Shown one piece after another: positions 12,852-21,433 of a DNA stretch of 64,000 nt (positions are counted from its first letter, which is position 1; each line of letters begins with the position of its first letter). The notes below the pieces were generated by a model. It was given only the letters and a program-made list of their open reading frames with translations. It was not told the origin of the DNA and made no database searches. Location of the stretch: contig CAWIUF010000068.1 in the NCBI GenBank assembly GCA_963839095.1, positions 124,001 through 188,000 on the forward strand. Direction: 5' to 3'. Position numbers and translations under genes: made by a program. The stretch comes from Palsa-504 sp963839095 (GTDB lineage: Bacteria > Actinomycetota > Actinomycetes > Streptosporangiales > Streptosporangiaceae).

Positions 12852-13657
12852 CCGCGTTCTCCTCGCAGCGCGGGGTGCGACCCCGCGGTCACCAGGTCGG
12901 CGACGGCGTACCGCGGGTCCTTCCCGGTGACCAGGCTCTCGCCGACCAGGACGGCGTCCGCGCCGGACGCGGCGTAGGCGAGCAGGTCCCGCGGCCCGCG
13001 GACACCGGACTCGGCGATCTTGACAATGCCTTCCGGGATCCGGCCGGCCAGCCGGCCGAAGATCTGGCGGTCGACCTTGAGGGTGGCCAGGTTGCGGGCG
13101 TTGACGCCGATGACGGTGGCGCCGGCCTCGACGGCCCGGTCCAGCTCGGGCTCGGCGTGCACCTCCACCAGCGGCAGCAGGCCGATCGAGGACGCCCGCT
13201 CGACCAGCGATACCAGCGCGCTCTGCTCGAGTGCGGCCACGATCAGCAGCACCACGTCCGCACCGTGCGCACGCGCCTCCCACAGCTGGTACGAGCTGAC
13301 CACGAAGTCCTTGCGCAGCACCGGTACCTGGACGGCGCGGCGGACCGCGTCCAGGTCGTCCAGGCTGCCGCCGAAGCGGCGCGCCTCGGTCAGCACGCTG
13401 ATGATCTTGGCGCCGCCGGCCTCGTACTCCGCGGCCAGCGCGGCCGGGTCGGCGATCTCCGCCATCTGGCCCCGTGACGGGCTGGCCCGTTTGACCTCGG
13501 CGATGACGCTGACGCCCTCCGCCTTCAGCCCGGCCATGGCGTCCCGCGGGGACGGCGCTCGCCGCGCCAGCTCCTTCAGCTCGTCAAGAGAGACGTGCCG
13601 CTGCCGTTCGGCGAGATCGGCACGCACGCCGTCTAGGATCTCGTCGAGCACACTCAC
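12848..13657 (-). CDS. trpC: Indole-3-glycerol-phosphate synthase
   Basis: 269 residues, a (beta/alpha)8 barrel converting CdRP to indole-3-glycerol phosphate. The signature VIAEVKRASPSRG and the late PVLRKDF and SGVRGPRD motifs are present. A GTG start is preferred (VSVLDEIL) because GAGGGGA lies 11 bases upstream. A TAnnnT hexamer (TACCAT, minus strand, 13700-13705) could be the -10 element of a trpCBA promoter. No leader peptide rich in Trp codons is seen. No trpF lies nearby, in keeping with PriA supplying that activity. Confidence 0.95.
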   Translation of the reverse strand: MSVLDEILDGVRADLAERQRHVSLDELKELARRAPSPRDAMAGLKAEGVSVIAEVKRASPSRGQMAEIADPAALAAEYEAGGAKIISVLTEARRFGGSLDDLDAVRRAVQVPVLRKDFVVSSYQLWEARAHGADVVLLIVAALEQSALVSLVERASSIGLLPLVEVHAEPELDRAVEAGATVIGVNARNLATLKVDRQIFGRLAGRIPEGIVKIAESGVRGPRDLLAYAASGADAVLVGESLVTGKDPRYAVADLVTAGSHPALRGERG

Positions 13658-13766
13658 GCGGTTTGCTCGTCCCCTCAAATCGGTACTGTTGCGCCACTGA
13701 TGGTAGCCCGGCCACCCGGGGCCCGCCGTGACTACCCCCCTGAAACCGCGCCGCTGTCCTAATTTG

Positions 13767-14477
13767 TCACGGGTCGGCGACGTAGCCGGCCGCGCGGACC
13801 GTCCGGACCGCGCCGGCCGCTCCGGCCGCCCTCAGCTTGGCCCTGAGCTGGGCGACGTACACGTCCGCGGCCCGGTCGCCGGCCGCCGGGCGCCCCGCGG
13901 CCGCCAGCAGCTGGCGACGGGACAGCACGCGCCCGGGCGGGGTGAGCAGCGCGGCCAGGACGGCGAACTCGGTCGCGGTCAGCTTGACCGGGTGCCCGTT
14001 CGCCACGCAACTCCGCGGACCGGTGAGCCGGAGCGGGCCGGCCACCCGTTCGGCCGGTTGATCTTCGTCGGTCGCGGCCCGGGGCGCCTCGGCCAGCACC
14101 TCGCGGGCCACGGCGACCAGCTGGCGCGGGCCGAAGGGCCGGGCCAGCCACCGGCGCGGGCCGGCGGGCCCGCGGGCCAGGCCGCGCGGGCGAGGACCCT
14201 GCGGGCCGGCGACCAGGAAGATGACCGGGGTCCGCAGCGCGCGGCGGATACGGCGGGGATCCAGGCCGGGCATGGTCAGGTCGAGCACGGTGAGGTCGGG
14301 CCCGGACCCGCCGTCCGGGGCCGCGATCAGCTCGGCCAGCGCCTGCTCGGGCTCGGTCACCAGGCGCACCGCCATCCCGTCCCGGCGCAGGTAGCGAGCC
14401 GACATCTCGGCGACGTCGGGCTCGTGCTCGGCCAGCAGGACCGACCGTGGCCCGGTCCTAGCCGCGGGCGGCGTCAT
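13767..14477 (-). CDS. OmpR-family response regulator with degenerate receiver
   Basis: About 236 residues. The N-terminal receiver-like domain keeps the phospho-acceptor Asp (TVLDLTMPG). The paired acidic residues are Glu-His (LLAEHEPD), the switch Thr/Ser is Val (IFLVAG) and the conserved Lys is Arg (LARPFG). The C-terminal winged helix is standard (LTATEFAVLAAL, VYVAQLRAKL, VRTVRAAGYV). It probably binds DNA without ordinary phosphorelay control. No histidine kinase is adjacent. It sits between trpC and the trp-region membrane gene, overlapping the latter by 20 bases. The first ATG (14498) is possible; the one at 14477 gives a shorter overlap. The targets are unknown; trp/his genes are an obvious guess. 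Confidence 0.75.
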   Translation of the reverse strand: MTPPAARTGPRSVLLAEHEPDVAEMSARYLRRDGMAVRLVTEPEQALAELIAAPDGGSGPDLTVLDLTMPGLDPRRIRRALRTPVIFLVAGPQGPRPRGLARGPAGPRRWLARPFGPRQLVAVAREVLAEAPRAATDEDQPAERVAGPLRLTGPRSCVANGHPVKLTATEFAVLAALLTPPGRVLSRRQLLAAAGRPAAGDRAADVYVAQLRAKLRAAGAAGAVRTVRAAGYVADP

Positions 14478-15114
14478 CGACCGTGGGGTCGACGTCACGG
14501 TTCAGCGACTCCCACATGGTCGCGGAGTCGGCATCCGCCCGTGGCGCGGGAGCCGGCCGCCGCTCGAACCGGGCGCCCATGGCCGGCCAGCGCTGGCCGT
14601 GCCAGGCGGTGGCCAGCCCGGCCAGCACGATCGCGGCCGCGCCGGCCAGGACCGCCGCGCGCCAGGGCGCGCCCGCCAGGATCACCCGGCCGGGCCCGGC
14701 GATGATGATCTCGTGCACCGCGCCCCCGGCGGACGCTCCGCTGGTGGTCGAGCCGCCCAGCGGGCCGTCCAGGGCGCTGGCCCGGGCCGCCGCCAGCACG
14801 GCCGGGGCCCGCACGGCGGTCACGGCGGCCGCCGCCGCGCCCGCGCCGAGCACGGCCAGCAGCACGCCGAAGGCGCGCCTGATCACCGACCGGGTCGCGA
14901 TCACCGCGGCCAGGCAGGCCAGCGCGGCCAGCGCGAGCGCGCCGGCCAGCGGGACGAGCTGCTGCCCGGTGACGGCGATGTCCTGCGCGGGCAGCGGCTT
15001 GGGCGGGGCGAAGAGGGCGTGCGCCCAGGCCTGCCGGACGGCGAGCACGACCAGGCCCGCCCCGGCCGCGCCGGCCAGCAGGACGGCGGCGAATTCCCGG
15101 CGCACGGCTGCCAT
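14458..15114 (-). CDS. Trp-biosynthesis-associated membrane protein (TrpM/TIGR02234-like)
   Basis: 218 residues with four hydrophobic segments and an Asp-rich C-terminal tail (MWESLNRDVDPTVDD) typical of the actinobacterial membrane protein encoded between hisI and trpC. The ATG overlaps the hisI stop (ATGA). Its function is unknown; the family is conserved next to trp genes, suggesting a modulating role. Here it is separated from trpC by an inserted response-regulator gene. Confidence 0.75.
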   Translation of the reverse strand: MAAVRREFAAVLLAGAAGAGLVVLAVRQAWAHALFAPPKPLPAQDIAVTGQQLVPLAGALALAALACLAAVIATRSVIRRAFGVLLAVLGAGAAAAAVTAVRAPAVLAAARASALDGPLGGSTTSGASAGGAVHEIIIAGPGRVILAGAPWRAAVLAGAAAIVLAGLATAWHGQRWPAMGARFERRPAPAPRADADSATMWESLNRDVDPTVDDAARG

Positions 15115-15455
15115 CACTGCTCTTTCAGCAGCACGTCCGCGTCGAAGCAGGTCCGGTCGCCGGTGTGGCAGGCCGCGCCGACCTGGTCGACCTTGACCAC
15201 CAGGGCGTCGCCGTCGCAGTCGAGTGCCACCGACTTGACCCGCTGGTGGTGCCCGGACGTGTCGCCCTTGACCCAGTACTCCTGGCGGCTGCGCGACCAG
15301 TAGGTGCACCGGCCGGTGGTGAGGGTGCGGTGCAGCGCCTCTTCGTCCATCCAGCCGAGCATCAGCACCTCGCCGGTGTCGTACTGCTGGGCGATGGCCG
15401 CGACCAGGCCGGACGCATCTCGCTTCAGCCGTGCCGCGATGGCAGGGTCAAGCAT
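15114..15455 (-). CDS. hisI: Phosphoribosyl-AMP cyclohydrolase
   Basis: 113 residues; opens the adenine ring of PR-AMP in histidine synthesis. Metal ligands are visible in the DCDGDALVV and CHTGDRTCF motifs, and the core SRSRQEYWVKGDTSGH is intact. I chose the ATG at 15455, preceded by GAAGGAGA. Monofunctional: no fused HisE domain. Located away from the main his cluster (18.2-22.8 kb), at the head of the trp neighbourhood. Confidence 0.96.
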   Translation of the reverse strand: MLDPAIAARLKRDASGLVAAIAQQYDTGEVLMLGWMDEEALHRTLTTGRCTYWSRSRQEYWVKGDTSGHHQRVKSVALDCDGDALVVKVDQVGAACHTGDRTCFDADVLLKEQ

Positions 15456-15503
15456 CTTCTCGTCTCCTTCAAGCGGGCTTGGAGACAGGTTAGCAACGAC
15501 GCC

Positions 15504-15509
15504 TAGGAT
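15504..15509 (+). promoter_or_regulatory. TAGGAT -10 element, leaderless arrangement
   Basis: TAGGAT followed by exactly six bases and the GTG of the gene at 15516. At this distance transcription would begin on or next to the start codon. The N6 also reads GGGAG, so a weak ribosome site cannot be excluded. Confidence 0.45.
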
Positions 15510-15515
15510 CGGGAG

Positions 15516-16163
15516 GTGAGCTACTCCCGCGACGAACGCCTCGCGCTGTGCGCGCTGCTCGACGAGACCGGCCCGGACGCGCCGACGCTGTGCGAGGGCT
15601 GGACGACCGGTGACCTGGCCGCGCACCTGGTGCTGCGCGAGCGGCGGCCCGACGCCGCGGCCGGGGTGGCCGGCGGCCCGCTGGCCGGGTACACCGCCCG
15701 CGCGCAGCAGCGGCTCAAGGACCGGACCCCGTTCCCCGACCTGGTGCGGATGATCCGGTCCGGGCCGCCGCGGCTGTCGGTCCTGGGGCTGCCCGGCATG
15801 GACGAGCGGGCCAACTCGGTGGAGTACTTCGTGCACCACGAGGACGCCCGGCGCGGGGCGCCCGGCTGGGAGCCGCGGGACCTGAGCCGCGGCGAGTCGG
15901 ACATGCTCTGGCGCCGGCTGCGGCTCGCGCGGTTCATGCTCCGCAAGGCGCCGGTCGGCGTCGAGCTGGCCCGGGACGACATCGAAGCCGGCGCGGGCGG
16001 CGGGACCGGCCCGGACTACCGTTTCACGGCCAGGAACGCCACCCCGGCGGTGACCGTGGTCGGCAGCCCGGCCGAGCTCACCCTGTGGGTGATGGGACGC
16101 CGGGCCGCGGCCCGGGTCCGGCTGGACGGCACCGAGGCGGCGGTGAGCAAGCTCGCCGCCTAG
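15516..16163 (+). CDS. TIGR03085-like metal-binding protein (maleylpyruvate isomerase fold)
   Basis: 215 residues of the DinB/mycothiol-dependent maleylpyruvate isomerase superfamily. The N-terminal helix bundle carries the GWTTGDLAAHLVLRERRPDA segment, with the first metal-ligand His. A second His pair is in VEYFVHHEDARR. The C-terminal ~50 residues form a small SCP2-like domain. Members are thiol-dependent enzymes or stress proteins; the substrate is unknown. GTG start. Its stop shares the tetranucleotide CTAG with the stop of the convergent next gene. Confidence 0.8.
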   Translation: MSYSRDERLALCALLDETGPDAPTLCEGWTTGDLAAHLVLRERRPDAAAGVAGGPLAGYTARAQQRLKDRTPFPDLVRMIRSGPPRLSVLGLPGMDERANSVEYFVHHEDARRGAPGWEPRDLSRGESDMLWRRLRLARFMLRKAPVGVELARDDIEAGAGGGTGPDYRFTARNATPAVTVVGSPAELTLWVMGRRAAARVRLDGTEAAVSKLAA

Positions 16164-16549
16164 CAGCGGCGCGGTAAGGATAAGCTGCCCATTTCCCGCT
16201 TCAGGCGGGCCAGCTCGTCCTCGACGTCGTGGCGGGGCGCGCTCTGGACGGGCACGTCCCGGACGGGAACATCCCGGACCGGCGCTTGCCGGGTGTGCGC
16301 GACGTCGGCCCGCGGCAGCGGCCTGCTGTACTCCTCGTAGCCGGGCTCGCGGACCTCGCGGTCGGCTTTCTTTCCCGAGACCTGCTTGCGCGACCGTGCC
16401 ACCTTGACGGCGACCACGATGGCCCCGACGACGGCGGCGGCGATGACCACGTCGATCACGAGGTGCAGGATGGTACCGATGACCGCACCGACGACCAGGA
16501 ACGCGATCAGTATGCCGACCCCGATGGCGGCGATCTTGAACCAGCGCAT
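16160..16549 (-). CDS. Small membrane protein with VRDVP repeats
   Basis: 129 residues. Two predicted transmembrane helices occupy roughly residues 4-50. A basic segment follows (KVARSRKQ), then a hydrophilic tail with the pentapeptide VRDVP repeated (15-base DNA repeat). An amphipathic C-terminal helix (VEDELARLKREMG) ends the protein. The ATG at 16549 has GAGAGGA about eight bases upstream; an ATG nine bases earlier would leave no ribosome-site spacing. Not recognised as a named family. Convergent with the preceding gene, divergent from ppgK. Confidence 0.6.
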   Translation of the reverse strand: MRWFKIAAIGVGILIAFLVVGAVIGTILHLVIDVVIAAAVVGAIVVAVKVARSRKQVSGKKADREVREPGYEEYSRPLPRADVAHTRQAPVRDVPVRDVPVQSAPRHDVEDELARLKREMGSLSLPRRC

Positions 16550-16626
16550 CCGCCGCATCCTCTCTCGAAAGAGTTCTGCCCCTCTCGCGATATTACCCGA
16601 CTCCCCCGTTGCTTTCCGCTGGCCGA

Positions 16627-16632
16627 TACGCT
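16627..16632 (+). promoter_or_regulatory. TACGCT -10 element of ppgK, leaderless arrangement
   Basis: TACGCT, six bases, then the ppgK ATG. No ribosome site is present in the six bases (TGCCCC), so a leaderless mRNA is the simplest reading. Confidence 0.5.
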
Positions 16633-16638
16633 TGCCCC

Positions 16639-17415
16639 ATGCACGCACTCGGCATTGACATCGGCGGCACGGGTATCAAGGGCGCGCCCGTGGATGTGGA
16701 CACGGGCGAGCTGCTCGCCCCCCGGCAGAAGATCGCCACCCCGCGCCCGGCCAAGCCCGAGCCCGTGGCCGACGTAGTCAAGCAGCTCACCACCGCCTTC
16801 GACTGGACCGGCCCGGTCGGAATCACCTTTCCCGGCGTGGTCACCGACGGCGTGACCAGGACCGCCGCCAACCTGGACCCGTCCTGGATCGGCACCGACG
16901 CGGGCGCCCTGTTCGCCAAGGCGACCGGCGACAAGGTCCGGGTGCTGAACGACGCCGACGCGGCCGGGGTGGCCGAGATGACGTTCGGCGCCGGGGTCGG
17001 CCAGAAGGGCACCGTCCTGATGCTGACCTTCGGCACCGGGATCGGCAGCGCGCTGTTCACCGGCGGCCTGCTGGTGCCGAACACCGAGTTCGGGCACATC
17101 GAGATCCGCGGTCACGACGCCGAGACGCGCGCGTCCGAGCGGGCCAAGGAACTGGGCGACCTGAGCTGGGGCAAGTGGGCCGGCCGGGTCGACGAGTACC
17201 TGCAGCACATCGAGGCGCTGCTCTCCCCGAGCCTCATCATCGTCGGCGGCGGGATCAGCAAGGATGCGGACAAGTGGGTGCCGCGGCTGACCGGCATCCG
17301 CGCCCGCATCGTGCCCGCCGCCCTGCTCAACAACGCCGGCATCGTCGGCGCCGCGATGGCCACCACGGGCGGCATCGCCCTCGATACCTCAGGGGCCTCC
17401 GGAACCGCCGGCTGA
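16639..17415 (+). CDS. ppgK: Polyphosphate glucokinase (ROK family)
   Basis: 258 residues; phosphorylates glucose using polyphosphate or ATP. The N-terminal phosphate-binding loop is GIDIGGTGIKGAPVD and the second is LTFGTGIGSALF. The catalytic Asp lies in LNDADAAG. The conserved C-terminal SWGKWAGRVDEYL and IIVGGGISK motifs of PpgK follow. I chose the ATG at 16639 because the family starts at MHALGIDIGG and a TACGCT hexamer lies six bases upstream. It stands alone between two hypothetical genes. Confidence 0.95.
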   Translation: MHALGIDIGGTGIKGAPVDVDTGELLAPRQKIATPRPAKPEPVADVVKQLTTAFDWTGPVGITFPGVVTDGVTRTAANLDPSWIGTDAGALFAKATGDKVRVLNDADAAGVAEMTFGAGVGQKGTVLMLTFGTGIGSALFTGGLLVPNTEFGHIEIRGHDAETRASERAKELGDLSWGKWAGRVDEYLQHIEALLSPSLIIVGGGISKDADKWVPRLTGIRARIVPAALLNNAGIVGAAMATTGGIALDTSGASGTAG

Positions 17416-17435
17416 TTCTTTACGTTTCAATTATC

Positions 17436-18229
17436 ATGTCGAAAAGTAACAGGGACCGTCAGGAACGGGCACGAGAGCGGATCGCGCGGGCCCGCGCGGA
17501 GGAGGCCCGCCGTCGCCGGCGCCGGCTGTGGCTGGCCGCCGGGACCGCGGCCGTCGTGGTCATCGCCGCGGTCATCGGCATCACGCTTGTCCCTCGGCGG
17601 GGGCGGAGCCAAGGCCGGCGACAAGACCCCCACAGGTGAACCTGGCGCCGCTCAGCTCGCTGGGCACCCTGGCCAAGGCGCCGGCCGCGGGCGCCCTCGG
17701 GCCCGAGAAGGTGCCGGTGCCGTCCGGCACCACGCTGGCCAGCCCGGCCGCCTCGGTCACCGGCCAGGACGTGGACGGCATCAGCTGCCAGACCAGCGAG
17801 CAGACCCTGTTCCACATCCACGCCCACCTGACCATCTTCGTGAACGGCGCGGCGCGCCAGGTGCCGGCCGCCATCGGCATCCCCGGCGCGCAGGCCCAGA
17901 CGACCGCGGTGGGCCCGTTCATCGAGCAGGGGAAATGCTTCTACTGGCTGCACACGCACGCCGCCGACGGCATCATCCACATCGAGTCGCCGGTCCAGCG
18001 GAACTACACCCTGGGCAACTTCTTCGACGAGTGGGGCCAGCCGCTGAGCGCGAGCCGGGTCGGCCCGGCCAGCGGGCACGTGGTGGCGCTGTACAACGGC
18101 CAGGTCTTCAAGGGCGACCCGCGGGACATCCCGCTCACCGCGCACGGCCAGATCCAGCTGGAGGTCGGCACCCCGCTGGTCGCCCCGGAGCAGGTCACCT
18201 TCCCGAACGGGCTGTTACCGGGCACCTGA
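17436..18229 (+). CDS. Membrane-anchored HIHAHL/WLHTH-motif protein (two frameshifts)
   Basis: About 263 residues after removing one extra base near 17587 and one near 17630. It has a strongly basic N-terminus (Arg run), one transmembrane helix (about 33-52), a short linker and an extracytoplasmic domain. That domain carries paired histidines (TLFHIHAHLTIFVNG; FYWLHTHAADGIIHIE) and two Cys (ISCQTS, GKCFYW). The His pattern suggests metal binding. The family is common in actinobacteria and uncharacterised as far as I know. It ends with the FP-x-LLPGT tail and is convergent with hisF. Both breaks lie where the frame changes from anchor to domain, so the ATG at 17436 is inferred from the repaired frame. 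Confidence 0.65.
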
Positions 18230-18238
18230 CGGGGCCGG

Positions 18239-19000
18239 TTACCGCACGGGGTGGCCGGCCCCGCGCAGGGCGCCCTTGACCTGCCCGATGCGCAGCGTGC
18301 CGAAGTGGAAGACGCTGGCCGCCAGCACGGCGTCGGCGCCCGCGTCCACGGCCGGGGCGAAGTGGGCCAGGGCGCCCGCGCCGCCGCTGGCGATCACCGG
18401 GACGGTCACCACGGCGCGCACCGCGCGGATGAGCTCGAGGTCGAAGCCGACGGTGGTGCCGTCCGCGTCCATCGAGTTCAGCAGGATCTCGCCCGCGCCG
18501 AGCTCGGTGGCCCGCCGGGCCCAGTCCACCGCGTCGATCCCGGTTCCGGCCCGGCCGCCGTGCGTGGTCACCTCGAAGCCGCTGGGCGTACCTTCCGCCC
18601 GCCGGGCGTCCACGGACAGCACCATGCACTGGGACCCGAACTGGCTGGCCGTCTCGGCCAGCAGTTCGGGACGGGCGATGGCGGCGGTGTTGAGCGAGAC
18701 CTTGTCCGCCCCGGCCCGCAGCAGCCGGTCCACGTCCGCCACGCTGCGCACGCCGCCGCCCACGGTCAGCGGGATGAACACCTGCTCGGCGGTGCGGCGC
18801 ACCACGTCGTACATGGTGTCGCGGCCGCCGCTCGACGCGGTGATGTCCAGGAAGGTCAGCTCGTCGGCGCCTTCGGCGTCGTAGAAGGCGGCCAGCTCGA
18901 CCGGGTCCCCGGCGTCCCGCAGCGCGCGGAAGTTGACCCCCTTGACCACCCGCCCGCCGTCCACGTCCAGGCAGGGGATGACCCTGACAGCCACGGTCAC
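18239..19000 (-). CDS. hisF: Imidazole glycerol phosphate synthase cyclase subunit
   Basis: 253 residues; cyclase half of IGP synthase, which uses ammonia from HisH to turn PRFAR into IGP and AICAR. The catalytic Asp residues are in IPCLDVDGGRVVKG (N-terminus) and LNSMDADGT. The phosphate loops GGGVRS and ASGGAG are present. Its start overlaps the priA stop by four bases. Last gene of the his run, convergent with the preceding plus-strand gene. Confidence 0.97.
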   Translation of the reverse strand: MTVAVRVIPCLDVDGGRVVKGVNFRALRDAGDPVELAAFYDAEGADELTFLDITASSGGRDTMYDVVRRTAEQVFIPLTVGGGVRSVADVDRLLRAGADKVSLNTAAIARPELLAETASQFGSQCMVLSVDARRAEGTPSGFEVTTHGGRAGTGIDAVDWARRATELGAGEILLNSMDADGTTVGFDLELIRAVRAVVTVPVIASGGAGALAHFAPAVDAGADAVLAASVFHFGTLRIGQVKGALRGAGHPVR

Positions 19001-19725
19001 GAGGATGACACCTCGGCCAGGGCCTGCTCCAGGGTGAACGCGCCTTCGTAGAGGGCGGTGCCGACGATCGCGCCCTCCACGCCGAACGGGACGAGCTCCG
19101 CGATGGCGCGCAGGTCGTCCAGGGCGGACACGCCGCCGCTGGCCACCACCGGCGCGGACGTGCGGGCGCAGACGTCGCGGAGCAGGGCCAGGTTGGGGCC
19201 GCGCAGCATGCCGTCCTTGAGCACGTCGGTGACCACGTACCGGGCGCAGCCCTCGGCGTTCAGCCGGTCCAGCGTCTCGTACAGCTCGCCGCCCTCCGCG
19301 GTCCAGCCGCGGGCGGCCAGCCGGGTGCCGCGCACGTCGAGGCCGACCGCGACCCGCTCGCCGTGCCGGGCGATGACCGAGCGCACCCAGTCCGGGTTCT
19401 CCAGCGCCGCGGTGCCGATGTTGACCCGGGCGCAGCCGGTGCCGAGCGCGCGCTCCAGCGAGGCGTCGTCGCGGATGCCGCCGGACATCTCGACCTGGAC
19501 GTCGACCTTGCGCACCACGTCGGCGAGCAGGTCCGCGTTCGACCCGCGGCCGAACGCGGCGTCCAGGTCCACCAGGTGGATCCAGGAGGCGCCGGCGCGC
19601 TGCCAGGCCAGGGCGGCCTCCATCGGGTCGCCGTACTGGCCGCCGCTGCCGGCCACGCCCTGGACGAGCTGGACCGCGTGCCCGTCGGTGACGTCGACGG
19701 CGGGCAGCAGGGTAAGGGCGCTCAC
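18997..19725 (-). CDS. priA: Phosphoribosyl isomerase PriA (HisA/TrpF type)
   Basis: 242 residues. In actinobacteria PriA isomerises ProFAR (his) and PRA (trp). Catalytic Asp residues are in LPAVDVTDG and VTDVLKDG, and the RGW motif linked to dual substrate use is present. The position matching Arg19 of M. tuberculosis PriA (AVRLVxG) is Gln here (AVQLVQG). I prefer the GTG at 19725 (GGAG five bases upstream; typical MSALTLLPAVD start). A GTG at 19740 overlapping the hisH stop is also possible. No separate trpF is seen in the window, consistent with dual function. Confidence 0.93.
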   Translation of the reverse strand: MSALTLLPAVDVTDGHAVQLVQGVAGSGGQYGDPMEAALAWQRAGASWIHLVDLDAAFGRGSNADLLADVVRKVDVQVEMSGGIRDDASLERALGTGCARVNIGTAALENPDWVRSVIARHGERVAVGLDVRGTRLAARGWTAEGGELYETLDRLNAEGCARYVVTDVLKDGMLRGPNLALLRDVCARTSAPVVASGGVSALDDLRAIAELVPFGVEGAIVGTALYEGAFTLEQALAEVSSS

Positions 19726-19736
19726 AGTGTCTCCAG

Positions 19737-20372
19737 TCACAGGGTCTCCAGCCAGTTGGCGAGCAAGGCGGCTCCGGCGTCGCCGGACTTCTCGGGGTGG
19801 AACTGGGTCGCGGCCAGCGCTCCCTGCTCGACGGCGGCGGCGAACGGCTCGCCGTGCTCGGCCCAGGTGACGAGCGCGCCGGCGGCGGCGAGGCTGCTGG
19901 CGGCGGGGGCGCGCAGCGCGTAGGAGTGCACGAAGTAGAACCGCGTGCCGGGGTCGATCCCGGTGAACAGGGCCGAGCCGGGCGGCGGGGTCACCGTGTT
20001 CCAGCCCATGTGCGGCAGGACCCCCGCGTCCAGGCGCTCCACCGTACCGGGCCAGGCCCCGCAGCCGTCGGTCCAGACGCCGTGCTCCACGCCCGCGGAG
20101 AACAGCACCTGCATGCCCACGCAGATGCCGAGCACGGGGCGGCCGCGCTCCAGCCTTCGGGCAATCAGCTTGTCGCCGCCGGCCGTGCGCAGCCCGGTCA
20201 TGCAGGCCGCGAACGCGCCCACGCCGGGCACGGCGAGGCCGTCGGCCTCCAGCGCGGCGTCCGGGTCCGCGGTCACCTCGACCTGCGCGCCCACCCGCTC
20301 CAGCGCGCGCTGCGCCGAGCGCAGGTTCCCCGATCCGTAGTCGAGGACGACTACCCGGGCCACGCGGTTCAC
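19737..20372 (-). CDS. hisH: Imidazole glycerol phosphate synthase glutaminase subunit
   Basis: 211 residues, class-I glutamine amidotransferase supplying ammonia to HisF. The nucleophile Cys is in GICVGMQVLF and the His-Glu pair in QFHPEKSG; the oxyanion segment PGVGAFAACM is present. The GTG start overlaps the hisC stop directly (GTGA). In most actinobacteria hisB lies between hisC and hisH; it is absent here. Confidence 0.97.
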   Translation of the reverse strand: MNRVARVVVLDYGSGNLRSAQRALERVGAQVEVTADPDAALEADGLAVPGVGAFAACMTGLRTAGGDKLIARRLERGRPVLGICVGMQVLFSAGVEHGVWTDGCGAWPGTVERLDAGVLPHMGWNTVTPPPGSALFTGIDPGTRFYFVHSYALRAPAASSLAAAGALVTWAEHGEPFAAAVEQGALAATQFHPEKSGDAGAALLANWLETL

Positions 20373-21433
20373 GAACTGAGCACCTCTTCCAGGGCGTTGC
20401 GGAACGCCGCCATCTCCTCCGGCGTCCCTACCGTGACCCGCAGCCAGCGCGGCGGGCCCACTTCACGTACCAGCACGCCGCGGTCGAGCAGCGCCTCCCA
20501 GACGGCCCGCCGCGAGCCGAACTCGCCGAACAGCACGAAGTTGGCGTCTGAGTCCGCCACCCGCAGCCCGCGCTGCCTGAGCCAGGCGACGAGCCCATCT
20601 CGTTCGGTCCGAAGAGACGTAACGGTGGCCAGCGGTTCGGCGGCGTGCGCGAGTACGGCGCGCGCCATCGCCTGGGTGACCGCGGACAGGTGGTAGGGCA
20701 GCCGGACGAGCAACAGCTTCTCGACCAGCTCGGGGGCGGCCGCCAGGTACCCGACCCTGCCTCCGGCCAGCGCGAACGCCTTGGACATGGTGCGGGTGAC
20801 GACCAGCTGCGGGTAGCGCGGCAGCAGCGTGAGCGCGCTCGGGGTGCCCGCCCGGGCGAACTCGGCGTACGCCTCGTCCACCACGACCAGGCCCGGCGCG
20901 GCGGCGCAGATGGCCTCGATCAGCCGCGGTGAGGCAGCGGTCCCGGTCGGGTTGTTCGGGGAGGTCAGGAAGACCAGGTGCGGGCGGTGCTCGGCGATCA
21001 CGGCGACGGCCCGCTCCGGGTCGAGCCCGAAATCCTCGTCGCGGGCGGCCGAGACCCAGCCGGTGCAGGTCACCCGGGCCAGCAGCGGGTGCATGGAGTA
21101 GCCGGGGTCGAAGCCGAGGGCCAGCCGTCCCGGGCCGCCGAACGCCTGGAACAGCTGCTGGATGATCTCGTTGGACCCGTTGGCCGCCCAGACGTGGCCG
21201 CCGGTCAGCCCGTGCCCGAGGTAGTCGGCCAGGTCCTTGCGCAGCTCGGTCGCGTCCCGGTCGGGGTAACGGTTCAGCGTGGCCGCCGCGCCGGCCACCG
21301 CGTCCGCGATGGCCTGGACCATCCGCGGACTCGGCTGGTACGGGTTCTCGTTGGTGTTCAGCCGGACCGGCACGTCGATCTGCGGCGCGCCGTACGGGGT
21401 GAGGTCAGCGAGATCATCCCTGACATTGATCAT
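20369..21433 (-). CDS. hisC: Histidinol-phosphate aminotransferase
   Basis: 354 residues, PLP-dependent fold-type I. The substrate loop NTNENPYQPSP, the SPNNPTGT motif, VVDEAYAEF and the PLP lysine in TMSKAFALAGGRVGY are all visible. I chose the ATG at 21433, which overlaps the hisD stop (ATGA). Converts imidazole-acetol phosphate to histidinol phosphate. Confidence 0.96.
   Translation of the reverse strand: MINVRDDLADLTPYGAPQIDVPVRLNTNENPYQPSPRMVQAIADAVAGAAATLNRYPDRDATELRKDLADYLGHGLTGGHVWAANGSNEIIQQLFQAFGGPGRLALGFDPGYSMHPLLARVTCTGWVSAARDEDFGLDPERAVAVIAEHRPHLVFLTSPNNPTGTAASPRLIEAICAAAPGLVVVDEAYAEFARAGTPSALTLLPRYPQLVVTRTMSKAFALAGGRVGYLAAAPELVEKLLLVRLPYHLSAVTQAMARAVLAHAAEPLATVTSLRTERDGLVAWLRQRGLRVADSDANFVLFGEFGSRRAVWEALLDRGVLVREVGPPRWLRVTVGTPEEMAAFRNALEEVLSS

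Noticed and set aside
13658..13766. trp attenuator or leader peptide upstream of trpC
   Set aside because: No short frame with Trp codons and no terminator/antiterminator pair could be recognised.
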